Positions 43,934-53,888 of a DNA stretch of 64,000 nt are shown here, one piece after another. The notes under the pieces are model-generated. The model was not told the DNA's origin and did no database searches. It saw only the letters and a program-made list of their open reading frames with translations. Every line of letters begins with the position of its first letter. Positions within the stretch are counted from its first letter, which is position 1. The position numbers and the translations under genes were made by a program. The DNA lies in the NCBI RefSeq assembly GCF_030730905.1, contig NZ_JAVAMP010000002.1, positions 434,001 to 498,000 of the forward strand, written 5' to 3'. The stretch comes from Chengkuizengella axinellae. Lineage in GTDB: Bacteria; Bacillota; Bacilli; Paenibacillales; KCTC-33759.

Positions 43934-44740
43934 ATGACTATAAAAGCTGTGATTTTTGATTTGGATGATACTTTACTTTGGGATGATCGTTGTGTGAAGG
44001 AAGCATTTGAAGTTACTTGTGAGTCCGTAAAGCAACATTATGATATTGATTCAGTAAAATTAGAAGAGGCTGTTCGACAAGAGGCAAGAGCATTGTATGA
44101 ATCTTATGAGACTTTTGAATATACAAAAAATATTGGCATTAATCCCTTTGAAGCTTTATGGGGGAATTTTAATGATGAAAATGAACATTTCAGTCGATTG
44201 AAACAAATAGCACCTGAGTATCGTAAGGAAGCATGGACCAGAGGATTAAAGGTTATAGGAATTGATGATTTACAGTTAGGTGAAACGCTTGGTGAGTTGT
44301 TCCCAAGTGAAAGACGTGCGAGGACTTATGTATATGATGCGACATATCCAACATTAGACATACTAAAAGAAAATCATAAGTTAATGCTTTTAACGAATGG
44401 ATCTCCAGATATTCAAAATGAAAAATTAGCTGCTTTGCCGAAGTTGACACCATATATGGATCAAATCATGGTATCTGGAAGTTTTGGTCAAGGAAAACCA
44501 TCACCTGCAATATTTGAACATGCTATGAGTCTTTTAGGAATTGAAGCACATGAAGGTATCATGGTTGGAGATAAGCTAACAACAGATATAAAAGGTGCAT
44601 TAAGTGTGGGTATGAAATGTGTATGGGTTAATCGTAAAAACATGGAACCTTCCGATAAAATCAAACCAGACTATGAAATAAAGGAATTAAATGAACTTCA
44701 TGAAGTTATAGAATCTATCAATCAAAAAGCATTATTATAA
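43934..44740 (+). CDS. HAD-family hydrolase
   Basis: 268 residues. HAD motifs: I FDLDDTLLWDD, II LLTNGSPD, III GKPSPAIFEHA (Lys), IV MVGDKLTTDIKGA. A helical cap (about 20-95) places it in subclass C1, like YsaA/N-acylneuraminate-9-phosphatase-type enzymes. Likely a small-molecule phosphatase. ATG 43934 follows GGTGAGTGG. Confidence 0.88.
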   Translation: MTIKAVIFDLDDTLLWDDRCVKEAFEVTCESVKQHYDIDSVKLEEAVRQEARALYESYETFEYTKNIGINPFEALWGNFNDENEHFSRLKQIAPEYRKEAWTRGLKVIGIDDLQLGETLGELFPSERRARTYVYDATYPTLDILKENHKLMLLTNGSPDIQNEKLAALPKLTPYMDQIMVSGSFGQGKPSPAIFEHAMSLLGIEAHEGIMVGDKLTTDIKGALSVGMKCVWVNRKNMEPSDKIKPDYEIKELNELHEVIESINQKALL

Positions 44741-44760
44741 AGGGTTGATTCCAAAAGGAC

Positions 44761-44800
44761 GCCATACATCTAACTTGATTATAACAGATGTATGGCTCTT
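44761..44800 (+). terminator. Terminator after the HAD gene
   Basis: GCCATACATCT pairs perfectly with AGATGTATGGC, followed by a short T tract. Confidence 0.75.
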
Positions 44801-44985
44801 TGTTATGTTCTGTATTTAATAGGTTGGTATCCAATTTTTGATGATTTTAATTTACTCTCGATTAATATATGTTATAATGAATTGTTTTCTTAGTATTATT
44901 TTTAAATATTAATGATTAATCAAGTTTTATATAAATTAAATATATGTACAGGCATATTAATTTAAATGTTAGGAGTTAGGGAATC

Positions 44986-46548
44986 GTGAGTCTTTTAACT
45001 GTAGAAGATTTAAGTCATACGTTTGGAGAACGAGTTTTATTTAAAAATGTTTCATTCAGATTACTTCCAGGAGAACATGTTGGACTTGTAGGGGCAAATG
45101 GCGTAGGGAAATCTACTTTAATGAATATATTAACAGGACAAGTTTTAAAGGATACTGGAAAAGTGGAATGGACACCAAAGGTGAACTACGGATATTTAGA
45201 TCAGCATACAAAATTAACACCTGGAAAAACAATGCGTGATGTGTTAAAAGACGCATTCTTACCTTTATTAGAGAAAGAAAGAAAGTTAAACAAAATTACA
45301 GAGGAAATGGCCGAGGCTTCACCTGAGAGATTAGAAGAGTTGTTGGAAGAAATGGGTGAGATTCAGGAACGGTTAGAAAACAGCGGATTTTATCTTTTAG
45401 ATAATAAAGTTGAAGAAATGGCTAATGGTCTAGGTTTATCTGCGATTGGATTGGATCGTGATGTTTCTGAATTAAGTGGTGGACAGAGGACAAAAGTATT
45501 GTTGGCTAAGCTTCTGTTAGAACAGCCAGCAGTGCTTTTATTAGATGAACCTACAAACTATTTGGATACTGAACACATCGAATGGTTAACTACCTATTTG
45601 AGAGAATATCCATCAGCCTTTATGCTTATCTCTCATGATACGGAGTTTATGAATAAAGTGGTAGGTGTCATATATCATTTGGAGTTTTCAAAACTAACAA
45701 GGTATACTGCAAATTATGAAAAGTTTCTACAAATGGCTGAACTTAATAAAAATCAACATATTGATGCTTATGAAAAGCAACAGGAATATATCAAGAAGCA
45801 AGAGGATTTTATTCAACGAAATAAAGCTAGATACTCAACATCTGGAAGAGCAAAAAGTAGGCAAAAACAATTAAATCGTCTTGATCGTATTGACCGACCA
45901 GAAATGGCCATGAAGCCAACGTTTGTTTTTAAAGAAGGACGTGCAAGCGGGAAAACTGTGTTTGAAGCTGAAGGTTTACAAATAGGTTATGACCGACCTT
46001 TGCTGCCCGAAATGAATATGCTCATTGAACGTAAAGATAAAATTGCTATTGTGGGATGTAATGGAGTAGGGAAATCCACGCTGTTAAAAACAATGCTAGG
46101 TCTAATCAAACCTTACAGTGGGAAGACACATCAAGGGGACTTTTTGATCCCTGCCTATTTTGAACAAGAAGTAAAAGTTGGTCATCTTACTCCAATTGAT
46201 GATGTATGGAATGAGTTTCCTAACATGAATCAGAATGAAGTACGAGGAGCACTAGCGCGATGTGGCTTGAAAAAAGAGCACATATCAAGACCCTTAAATA
46301 AATTAAGTGGTGGAGAACAAGCAAAAGTGCGCTTATGTAAATTATTAATGAGAGAAAGCAACTGGATTGCTTTTGATGAGCCAACGAACCATCTAGATGT
46401 TGTTGCAAAAGAAGAATTGAAACGTGCGCTAAAGGAATATCAAGGTACGATAGTGCTTGTATGCCATGAACCTGAGTTTTATGAAGACTGGATTACAAAG
46501 GTTTGGAATGTTGAAGAGTGGGCACAAAGCGGTTCCTTGCAAAGATAA
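44986..46548 (+). CDS. ABC-F ATPase, YfmM-like
   Basis: 520 residues with two ABC domains: Walker A GANGVGKST and signature LSGGQRTKVLLAK with LLLDEPTNYLD in the first, GCNGVGKST, LSGGEQAKVRLCK and IAFDEPTNHLD in the second. The charged linker (about 250-300) carries FIQRNKARYSTSGRAKSRQKQLNRLDRI. No membrane segments, so it is an ABC-F translation factor rather than a transporter; resistance function is not implied. GTG start after TTAGGAG. Confidence 0.9.
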   Translation: MSLLTVEDLSHTFGERVLFKNVSFRLLPGEHVGLVGANGVGKSTLMNILTGQVLKDTGKVEWTPKVNYGYLDQHTKLTPGKTMRDVLKDAFLPLLEKERKLNKITEEMAEASPERLEELLEEMGEIQERLENSGFYLLDNKVEEMANGLGLSAIGLDRDVSELSGGQRTKVLLAKLLLEQPAVLLLDEPTNYLDTEHIEWLTTYLREYPSAFMLISHDTEFMNKVVGVIYHLEFSKLTRYTANYEKFLQMAELNKNQHIDAYEKQQEYIKKQEDFIQRNKARYSTSGRAKSRQKQLNRLDRIDRPEMAMKPTFVFKEGRASGKTVFEAEGLQIGYDRPLLPEMNMLIERKDKIAIVGCNGVGKSTLLKTMLGLIKPYSGKTHQGDFLIPAYFEQEVKVGHLTPIDDVWNEFPNMNQNEVRGALARCGLKKEHISRPLNKLSGGEQAKVRLCKLLMRESNWIAFDEPTNHLDVVAKEELKRALKEYQGTIVLVCHEPEFYEDWITKVWNVEEWAQSGSLQR

Positions 46549-46594
46549 TATAAATGTAGAAAATGAAGAAAAATATTGAAAGTAGGGTTATTAC

Positions 46595-48220
46595 ATGATT
46601 TCAGCAAATAATATATCTCTTCGATATGGCAAAAGAGCCTTGTTTGAAGATGTGAACATTAAGTTTACACCAGGTAATTGTTACGGTTTGATCGGTGCCA
46701 ATGGAGCTGGGAAGTCCACATTTTTAAAGATTTTATCTGGTGAGTTAGAGCCAAATAAAGGAACGATTAATATTACACCTGGTGAAAGACTTGCAGTATT
46801 GAAACAGAATCATTATGAATATGATGAGTACGAAGTTTTAAAAACAGTAATGATGGGCCATAGTCAACTTTATAACATAATGGTTGAAAAAGATGCGATT
46901 TACGCAAAACCAGATTTTTCTGATGAAGATGGAATGCGAGCAGCTGAACTTGAAGGAGAGTTTGCAGAATTAGATGGTTGGCAAGCTGAGGCTGATGCTG
47001 GTGAATTATTAATTGGATTAGGGATTGGAAAAGAGTTACATGATCTAAAGATGTCAGAGCTTAGTGGAAATGATAAAGTTCGTGTTTTATTAGCGCAAGC
47101 CTTATTCGGCAACCCAAATATATTATTGCTGGACGAACCTACGAACCATTTAAATTTAGAGTCTATACAGTGGCTTGAAAACTTTTTAGCTAAATTTGAT
47201 GGCACTGTGATTGTAGTTTCTCATGATCGTCACTTTTTAAATCAAGTTTGTACACACATTGCAGATATTGATTTTGGGAAAATAGAGCTTTATGTCGGTA
47301 ACTATGATTTTTGGTATGAATCAAGTCAATTGGCATTAAAGCTAATGCAAGAAAAGAATAAAAAAACAGAAGAGAAACGAAAAGAATTAGAAGCGTTTAT
47401 TGCTCGATTCAGTGCAAATGCATCAAAATCCAAACAAGCAACATCACGCAGTAAACAATTAGAGAAGCTGAAGTTGGAAGATATTAGACCTTCTAATCGA
47501 AAATATCCTTTTGTTAATTTTAAATCAGAAAGAGAAGCCGGGAAACAATTATTATTTATTGAAGATTTAACGGTTTCTTTAGAAAATGATTTAGTATTGG
47601 ACAAAATAAATTTAGTTGTAAATAAAGGTGATAAAATTGCCTTTGTAGGACCAAATGGAATACCAAAAACAACTTTATTTAATACATTAATGGGTGAAAT
47701 GGAACCAGCTGAAGGCTCTTATACTTGGGGAGTAACCACTTCACAAGCATATTTTCCAAAGGATAACTCAGAATATTTTGATGTAGATTTAAACTTAGTG
47801 GATTGGCTGCGTCAATATTCTAAGGATCAAGATGAGTCATTCATTCGTGGCTTTTTAGGAAGAATGTTGTTTTCTGGTGAAGAAGCATTGAAAAAATGTA
47901 ATGTTTTATCAGGAGGAGAAAAGGTTCGTTGCATGTTGTCTAAGATGATGCTTAGTGCTGCAAATGTATTGATATTAGACGAGCCTACCAATCACTTAGA
48001 CTTAGAATCCATTACAGCCCTAAATAATGGTCTTGTTCAATTTGACGGTACGATGTTGTTTGTGTCTCATGACCATCAATTTATTCAAACAGTAGCCAAT
48101 CGAATTGTTGAAATTACGCCAAATGGAATTATTGATAGACAAATGAGTTATGATGAGTATTTGGAAAGTACTGAGGTGCAGAATTTACGAGAAAAAATGT
48201 ACAGTGTATCTCAAGTCTAA
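46595..48220 (+). CDS. ABC-F ATPase, YkpA/YbiT-like
   Basis: 541 residues. First ABC domain has Walker A GANGAGKST and DEPTNHLNLES; its signature reads LSGNDKVRV. The second has an atypical Walker A, GPNGIPKTT (Pro357 where Gly is usual), with a normal LSGGEKVRC and LDEPTNHLD. The Arm and linker regions match YbiT/YkpA size. It starts 46 bases after the previous ABC-F gene. A translation-factor role is likely; the second site's ATPase activity is uncertain. Confidence 0.88.
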   Translation: MISANNISLRYGKRALFEDVNIKFTPGNCYGLIGANGAGKSTFLKILSGELEPNKGTINITPGERLAVLKQNHYEYDEYEVLKTVMMGHSQLYNIMVEKDAIYAKPDFSDEDGMRAAELEGEFAELDGWQAEADAGELLIGLGIGKELHDLKMSELSGNDKVRVLLAQALFGNPNILLLDEPTNHLNLESIQWLENFLAKFDGTVIVVSHDRHFLNQVCTHIADIDFGKIELYVGNYDFWYESSQLALKLMQEKNKKTEEKRKELEAFIARFSANASKSKQATSRSKQLEKLKLEDIRPSNRKYPFVNFKSEREAGKQLLFIEDLTVSLENDLVLDKINLVVNKGDKIAFVGPNGIPKTTLFNTLMGEMEPAEGSYTWGVTTSQAYFPKDNSEYFDVDLNLVDWLRQYSKDQDESFIRGFLGRMLFSGEEALKKCNVLSGGEKVRCMLSKMMLSAANVLILDEPTNHLDLESITALNNGLVQFDGTMLFVSHDHQFIQTVANRIVEITPNGIIDRQMSYDEYLESTEVQNLREKMYSVSQV

Positions 48221-48282
48221 GTGGAATTCAGCATAACATCCATGTGATTATTATGATGACTAACACTTTTTGAATCAATAAT

Positions 48283-48325
48283 ATAGGGGAATTTCGTTCC
48301 TTATAAGGGAACGAAATTCCCCTAT
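48283..48325. terminator. 18-bp perfect hairpin after the ABC-F genes
   Basis: Arms 48283-48300 and 48308-48325 pair without mismatch around a seven-base loop. No clear U run follows. It may terminate, or stabilise the upstream RNA. Confidence 0.6.
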
Positions 48326-48715
48326 TCTAAAACACCGATGTCTTGTAATATAACTTATCCTCAATCTCCTCATCCATTATTTATCATCCAAGCCTACTTT
48401 AACCTTGTTATAACTTCTGCGAGAATGTTGAATATTATTATCTTAGTGTTTTGTTTACCTTTGCCTCGTATATTTCTTTACTCCTCTAAAGTTTTTTTCT
48501 GTAATGAACTCCAATATGCAATTAAATATGATATAATTCGTCTATGATAATCGTTCTTATTTAAAAAAAAGGATTATAAGAGACTGATATTCATCTCTTT
48601 ACAATTCCGACAAATTTGGTAGACTATATAGAAAATCACATTTAGGTGATACTGGAGACAGTAGTGCTCCTTGAAATCATCGAACGGACATATATTGAAG
48701 CGGAGTGGAAGGAAA
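48326..48715. other. Long leader region before metH
   Basis: About 390 bases. I do not see the conserved core of an S-box or a cobalamin riboswitch. Open frames here lack RBS and family features. A promoter may lie near 48520-48545, but none is clear. Confidence 0.4.
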
Positions 48716-51700
48716 ATGAGTAAAATATCAATTCAAGAACAATTAAAAAAGAAAATTCTTATATTAGATGGCGCTATGGGTACGATGATACAGCAAGCAG
48801 ATTTGAAACCTGAAGATTTTGGTGGAGAGGAATTGGATGGTTGTAATGAAATGCTTGTATTAACTCAACCTGAATTGATCTCTAACATCCATGAGAAATA
48901 TTTAGAAGCAGGTTCGGATATTATTGAAACAAATACCTTTGGATCAGCAAGTGTCGTTTTGGCAGAGTATGATCTTCAAGATCGTGCAAGAGAATTAAGC
49001 ATAGAAGCAGCAAAACTTGCAGTAGAGGCTGTGAATAAATATTCGACTCCTGAGTGGCCTCGTTATGCAGCAGGAGCTATGGGTCCAACGACAAAAACAC
49101 TGTCTGTTACAGGTGGTATCACTTTTCAAGAGTTGGAAGACAGTTATCATGAACAGGCTATAGCACTAATTGAAGGTGGAGTAGATGTATTATTGCTTGA
49201 AACATCGCAAGATACGTTAAATGTAAAAGCAGCCAGCATTGGAATTCAACGTGCTTTTGAAAAACTAGGAAAAAAAATACCTGTCATGATTTCTGGTACG
49301 ATTGAGCCAATGGGTACAACGTTAGCTGGTCAAAACATCGAATCATTTTATATATCATTGGAGCACTTAGAACCTGTATCCATTGGACTGAATTGTGCAA
49401 CAGGTCCTGAATTTATGCGAGATCATATTCGAAGCCTTTCCCAAATAGCTGATACTGCAATAAGCTGTTATCCTAACGCAGGATTACCTGATGAAGACGG
49501 TCATTATCACGAATCACCTGAATCTTTAGCAGCTAAAATGGCAGGCTTTGCTGAACAAGGTTGGTTAAATATTGCAGGAGGATGTTGTGGAACTACTCCA
49601 GAACATATTCGAGTATTATCTGAAACAATGCAATCATTTACACCACGTTCACAAACAGGTAAACATTTAGCAGCCGTATCAGGGATTGAAACAGTTTATA
49701 TCGACACTGATAGCAGACCTTATATGGTTGGGGAAAGAACGAATGTGCTTGGATCAAGGAAATTCAAAAGACTTATCGCTGAGGGTAAGTTTGAAGAAGC
49801 CTCTGAAATCGCTAGAGCACAAGTAAAAGGTGGCGCTCATGTTTTGGACATCTGTTTACAGGATCCAGATCGGGATGAAGTGCAAGACATGGAGAAGTTT
49901 TTACAATATGTTGTGAAAAAAGTGAAGGTTCCTTTAGTTATAGATACTACTAGTGCAGATGTTATAGAGCTGTCATTGAAATATTCACAAGGAAAGGCCA
50001 TTATTAATTCCATTAACCTTGAGGATGGAGAAGAAAAGTTTGAAAACATTGTACCACTTATACATCGATATGGTTCAGCTGTAGTTGTAGGTACGATTGA
50101 TGAAAGTGGCCAGGCAATCACACGAGAAGGAAAGCTTGAAGTAGCAAAAAGATCGTATGATCTATTGGTCAATAAGTATGGATTAAATCCTAAGGATATT
50201 ATATTTGATCCATTGGTATTTCCAGTAGGTACAGGGGATGAACAATATATTGGTTCAGCAAAAGAAACGGTTGAAGGAATACGTTTGATTAAAGAAGCGT
50301 TGCCAGAATGTCATACTATTTTAGGGCTAAGCAATGTATCCTTTGGATTGCCACCAGCAGGTCGTGAAGTATTAAATGCAGTATATTTGTATCATTGTAC
50401 AAAAGCAGGCTTGGATTATGCTATAGTAAACACGGAGAAATTAGAGCGTTTTGCATCTATCCCTGAAGATGAACGTCGTTTAGCAGAGGCATTAATCTTC
50501 GAAACAAATGATGAAACTCTCGCTGAGTTTGTTGCTTTTTATCGTGAAAAGAAAGTAGAGAAAAAAGAAAAAATCTCAAACTTGTCATTAGAAGAACGTT
50601 TGGCTTCCTATATTATTGAGGGAACAAAAGAGGGATTGTTTGCTGATCTAGATAAAGCATTAGAAAAGTACAAACCACTTGATATCATCAATGGTCCATT
50701 AATGGACGGGATGGCAGAAGTAGGACGTTTATTTAATAATAATGAATTAATTGTTGCCGAAGTATTGCAAAGTGCAGAAGCTATGAAAGCATCTGTAAGT
50801 TATTTAGAACCACATATGGAGACGTCTGAAACTTCTGTAAAGGCGACAATAATGTTAGCCACTGTAAAAGGTGATGTCCACGATATAGGAAAGAATTTAG
50901 TAGAAATCATTCTATCCAACAACGGATACAAAATTGTTAATTTAGGTATTAAAGTACCACCAGAACAGTTAATTGAAGCCTATAGGAAAGAAAAACCTGA
51001 TGCAATCGGTCTTTCCGGATTATTGGTGAAATCTGCACAGCAAATGGTAGTTACCGCACAAGATTTAAAAAATGCAGGAATAGATGTTCCAATCCTTGTA
51101 GGAGGAGCCGCACTGAGCCGTAAATTTACGAAAAACAGAATCGGACCGGAATATGATGGATTAGTATTATATGCAAAAGATGCAATGAATGGTTTAGATT
51201 TAGCAAATCAGATCAGCGATACAGAGCAACGAGAGGTTCTCATTCAAAAGATGCGTGAACTAAAAGATTCTGATGTGATGGATTCAGGGAAGGACAAAGT
51301 GAAGCCTAAGCTCTCTAGAGCAGTACGATCAGATATTTCTCAAGATGCACCTGTGTTTACACCTCCTGATTTAGAGAAACATGTACTAAAAAATTATCCA
51401 TTGGATCACCTTGTTCCATATGTAAATATGCAAATGTTATTAGGTCATCATTTGGGTTTACGTGGTAAAGTGGATCACCTTATAGAATCTCACGACACGA
51501 AGGCTTTGGAGCTGAAAGAAGTCGTAGATCAAATATATAAGGAAGCAATTCACGAGAAGATTATCGAAACACATGGAATGTACAGATTCTATCCCGCACA
51601 GTCCAGTGGAAACGATATTTTGATTTATGATCCAAATGATCATTCTAAGATCATTAAAACATTCTCATTCCCTCGTCAGCAGGTTGAACCCTATCTATGT

Positions 51701-52156
51701 CTTGCAGATTTTCTTAAGTCTGTGGATAGTGGAGTGATGGATTATGTTGGTTTCCTTGTAGTTACAGCAGGAAAAGGGATTAGGGATCTAGCAGAGAAAT
51801 GGAAGGATCAAGGAGATTATCTTCGATCACATGCTATTCAAGCAGTAGCTTTAGAAACTGCTGAGGCATTTGCCGAACGAATACATCATATAATGAGAGA
51901 TGTTTGGGGATTCCCAGATGCACCTGATATGACGATGAAAAAGAGACATGGAGCAAGATATCAAGGAATCCGAGTTTCCTTTGGATATCCTGCATGTCCG
52001 AATCTAGAAGATCAAGCTCCTTTATTTGAATTGATGAAGCCAGAGGAAATAGGAGTAGAGTTGACAGATGGGTTTATGATGGAGCCTGAAGCATCGGTAT
52101 CTGCAATGGTGTTCGCTCATCCTCAAGCTAAGTATTTTAGTGTAGATAAAGGATAA
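48716..52156 (+). CDS. metH: Cobalamin-dependent methionine synthase
   Basis: 1146 residues, all four MetH modules in order: homocysteine domain (about 1-310) with zinc ligands C290-C291 in GGCCGTTPEHI; pterin domain (about 335-590) with VGERTNVLGSRKF and SNVSFGLP; B12 domain (about 615-850) with axial His722 in GDVHDIGKN; reactivation domain (about 880-1146) with RYQGIRVSFGYPACP and the EPEASVSA end. It transfers methyl from methyltetrahydrofolate to homocysteine. ATG 48716 has GGAGTGGAAGG; earlier in-frame starts lack RBS. Confidence 0.96.
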   Translation: MSKISIQEQLKKKILILDGAMGTMIQQADLKPEDFGGEELDGCNEMLVLTQPELISNIHEKYLEAGSDIIETNTFGSASVVLAEYDLQDRARELSIEAAKLAVEAVNKYSTPEWPRYAAGAMGPTTKTLSVTGGITFQELEDSYHEQAIALIEGGVDVLLLETSQDTLNVKAASIGIQRAFEKLGKKIPVMISGTIEPMGTTLAGQNIESFYISLEHLEPVSIGLNCATGPEFMRDHIRSLSQIADTAISCYPNAGLPDEDGHYHESPESLAAKMAGFAEQGWLNIAGGCCGTTPEHIRVLSETMQSFTPRSQTGKHLAAVSGIETVYIDTDSRPYMVGERTNVLGSRKFKRLIAEGKFEEASEIARAQVKGGAHVLDICLQDPDRDEVQDMEKFLQYVVKKVKVPLVIDTTSADVIELSLKYSQGKAIINSINLEDGEEKFENIVPLIHRYGSAVVVGTIDESGQAITREGKLEVAKRSYDLLVNKYGLNPKDIIFDPLVFPVGTGDEQYIGSAKETVEGIRLIKEALPECHTILGLSNVSFGLPPAGREVLNAVYLYHCTKAGLDYAIVNTEKLERFASIPEDERRLAEALIFETNDETLAEFVAFYREKKVEKKEKISNLSLEERLASYIIEGTKEGLFADLDKALEKYKPLDIINGPLMDGMAEVGRLFNNNELIVAEVLQSAEAMKASVSYLEPHMETSETSVKATIMLATVKGDVHDIGKNLVEIILSNNGYKIVNLGIKVPPEQLIEAYRKEKPDAIGLSGLLVKSAQQMVVTAQDLKNAGIDVPILVGGAALSRKFTKNRIGPEYDGLVLYAKDAMNGLDLANQISDTEQREVLIQKMRELKDSDVMDSGKDKVKPKLSRAVRSDISQDAPVFTPPDLEKHVLKNYPLDHLVPYVNMQMLLGHHLGLRGKVDHLIESHDTKALELKEVVDQIYKEAIHEKIIETHGMYRFYPAQSSGNDILIYDPNDHSKIIKTFSFPRQQVEPYLCLADFLKSVDSGVMDYVGFLVVTAGKGIRDLAEKWKDQGDYLRSHAIQAVALETAEAFAERIHHIMRDVWGFPDAPDMTMKKRHGARYQGIRVSFGYPACPNLEDQAPLFELMKPEEIGVELTDGFMMEPEASVSAMVFAHPQAKYFSVDKG

Positions 52157-52229
52157 ACTATTTTTTGGGATATAAACTCAGAATTTGAGTAACAATAATT
52201 AGATGAATATTTTAAATAGTAGTTAAATT

Positions 52230-52257
52230 AAGAGCGTAAATTATTTACGCTCTTTTT
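52230..52257 (+). terminator. metH terminator
   Basis: AAGAGCGTAAA pairs perfectly with TTTACGCTCTT around three bases, followed by a T run. Confidence 0.9.
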
Positions 52258-52340
52258 ATTCAAACATAACATCTCTTAAAAACTCCGATTGAAGTTTTTG
52301 TACATTAAATCTGTAGTATAGATCATGGGGGGAATCAAAT

Positions 52341-53282
52341 TTGGAACTGGAATTTTTAGGTACTGTTGCTGGTATGCCTGTACGTGATCGTAATGTAACC
52401 TCCATTTGCTTACGACTTTTGCAAGAAAGAGGTAGTGTTTGGCTTTTCGACTGTGGGGAAGGAACACAACATCAAATTTTGAGATCTACAATAAAGTTAA
52501 GTAAATTAGAAAAAATATTTATCACACATTTACATGGTGATCATATTTATGGACTGCCAGGTATTTTAACAAGTCGAGCTTATTCAGGAGGAAATTCTCC
52601 TTTAACCATTTATGGTCCAAAGGGCATTAGAGATTATGTGACGTCGGTATTATTGATTAGTCAAGCTCATTTAGGATATGATTTACATATAGAGGAAATT
52701 CCCGAAAGTTTAAACGAAGGCATTGTCTTTGAGGATGATCAATTTCTAATCGAAACAGCAAAGCTTGAACATCGAATAGACAGTTACGGTTACAGCATTA
52801 CAGAAAAGGATCAACCGGGTCCATTATTAATTGAAAAACTTCAAAAAGCTGGTATTCCACCAGGACCTCTGTTTTCTCAAATAAAAAAGGGAATTGACAT
52901 TACATTAGAGAATGGGGAAAAGTTGATTGCGTCTCAATATGTTGGTCCAAAACTCAGAGGAAGAAAAGTTGTTATTATGGGAGATACAAGAATTTGCAAT
53001 ACTTCTCCTCAAATAGCCATGGACGCTGATGTATTAGTTCATGAATCGACATTTACTGAAGATTTATGTGATTTAGCTTATAAGTATTTTCATACAACAG
53101 CTTTACAAGCAGCTAAGTTAGCAAGGGATTCTAATGTAGATCAATTAATTCTGACTCATATAAGCTCAAGGTATCAAGATGAAGGTTTAGATCGATTACT
53201 TCAAGAAGCGAAAAGTGTTCATGAGAATACGCATATTGCCCATGATTTTTGGATATTTCCTATTAAAAGGAATCATGAATAA
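52341..53282 (+). CDS. rnz: Ribonuclease Z (tRNA 3' processing)
   Basis: 313-residue metallo-beta-lactamase-fold nuclease that trims tRNA 3' ends. Zinc motif THLHGDHIYGLPG, an N-terminal FLGTVAGMPVRDRNVTS segment, further ligands in GDTR and THISSRY. TTG start at 52341 with RBS GGGGGGAA; no better codon nearby. Confidence 0.95.
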   Translation: MELEFLGTVAGMPVRDRNVTSICLRLLQERGSVWLFDCGEGTQHQILRSTIKLSKLEKIFITHLHGDHIYGLPGILTSRAYSGGNSPLTIYGPKGIRDYVTSVLLISQAHLGYDLHIEEIPESLNEGIVFEDDQFLIETAKLEHRIDSYGYSITEKDQPGPLLIEKLQKAGIPPGPLFSQIKKGIDITLENGEKLIASQYVGPKLRGRKVVIMGDTRICNTSPQIAMDADVLVHESTFTEDLCDLAYKYFHTTALQAAKLARDSNVDQLILTHISSRYQDEGLDRLLQEAKSVHENTHIAHDFWIFPIKRNHE

Positions 53283-53293
53283 GGGGGGATGAG

Positions 53294-53479
53294 ATGCTGA
53301 TTAAAGTAATACTTTTTTTAACCCTATTTTCTTTCTTAGTAACCTTGTTTATTATTTTGGCCAATATTGAGGATAAAAAGACAAAAAATCAAACCAAAAA
53401 TTTAAAAAACCAAAACAATGAATTAGAAAATTTTAAAAGATCATCATATATAAATGGAAATGACTATGGTTCAGGTTAA
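53294..53479 (+). CDS. Small single-pass membrane protein
   Basis: 61 residues: N-terminal hydrophobic helix (about 2-23), then a lysine/asparagine-rich tail. Strong RBS AAGGGGGGATGAG directly after rnz. No family recognised. Confidence 0.6.
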   Translation: MLIKVILFLTLFSFLVTLFIILANIEDKKTKNQTKNLKNQNNELENFKRSSYINGNDYGSG

Positions 53480-53496
53480 TAGGATGTGTATGAAAC

Positions 53497-53531
53497 AAAT
53501 AAGAGTCCATAAAATATGTGGACTCTTATTT
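53497..53531. terminator. Bidirectional terminator between a small gene and tlp
   Basis: AAATAAGAGTCCA pairs with TGGACTCTTATTT; A-rich on one side and T-rich on the other, suited to the convergent genes. Confidence 0.85.
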
Positions 53532-53538
53532 GTTTCTA

Positions 53539-53775
53539 TTAGGAGTTTCTTTGTTGTTCTGCTTGAGCTTCGTCCTTTATCTCTTCACGAAATCCTCGGA
53601 TACTTTCTTTTCTTCGGTCATTCTTTGATTCGATGGCTTGTTGCTCATTGTTTCCCAGTTCATCGCCGAATTCTTCTAAATAATCCTCAGCTTCTCTTAG
53701 ATTGCCGATCGTATTTTGAACGGCTTCTTGTAATTTTTCCACATTATCATCTCTATTGTCAGGTTTAGCTTTCAT
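53539..53775 (-). CDS. tlp: Small acid-soluble spore protein Tlp
   Basis: 78 residues: KPDNRDDNVEKLQEAVQNTIGNLREAEDYL followed by NDRRKESIRGFREEIKDEA is the Tlp family pattern. Tlp is a minor spore-core protein made in the forespore (SigG control in B. subtilis). RBS AAGGAGG. Confidence 0.93.
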   Translation of the reverse strand: MKAKPDNRDDNVEKLQEAVQNTIGNLREAEDYLEEFGDELGNNEQQAIESKNDRRKESIRGFREEIKDEAQAEQQRNS

Positions 53776-53888
53776 AAATGCCTCCTTATTAGAACTTTAA
53801 TAACATTAATAAGATGTCTAGATTATAAAAGATTTATACAAGAGGCACAGATGAAAAACATTCCATTTTAAACCAAAAAAATCAATTT

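Noticed and set aside
48338-48547. 69-residue open frame before metH
   Set aside because: No RBS, odd composition, lies in the metH leader right behind a hairpin; no family features.
48560-48715. Possible S-box or cobalamin riboswitch for metH
   Set aside because: Conserved cores of these riboswitches were looked for and not found.
53454-53768. 104-residue frame opposite tlp
   Set aside because: It is antisense to the clear Tlp gene and crosses the bidirectional terminator.
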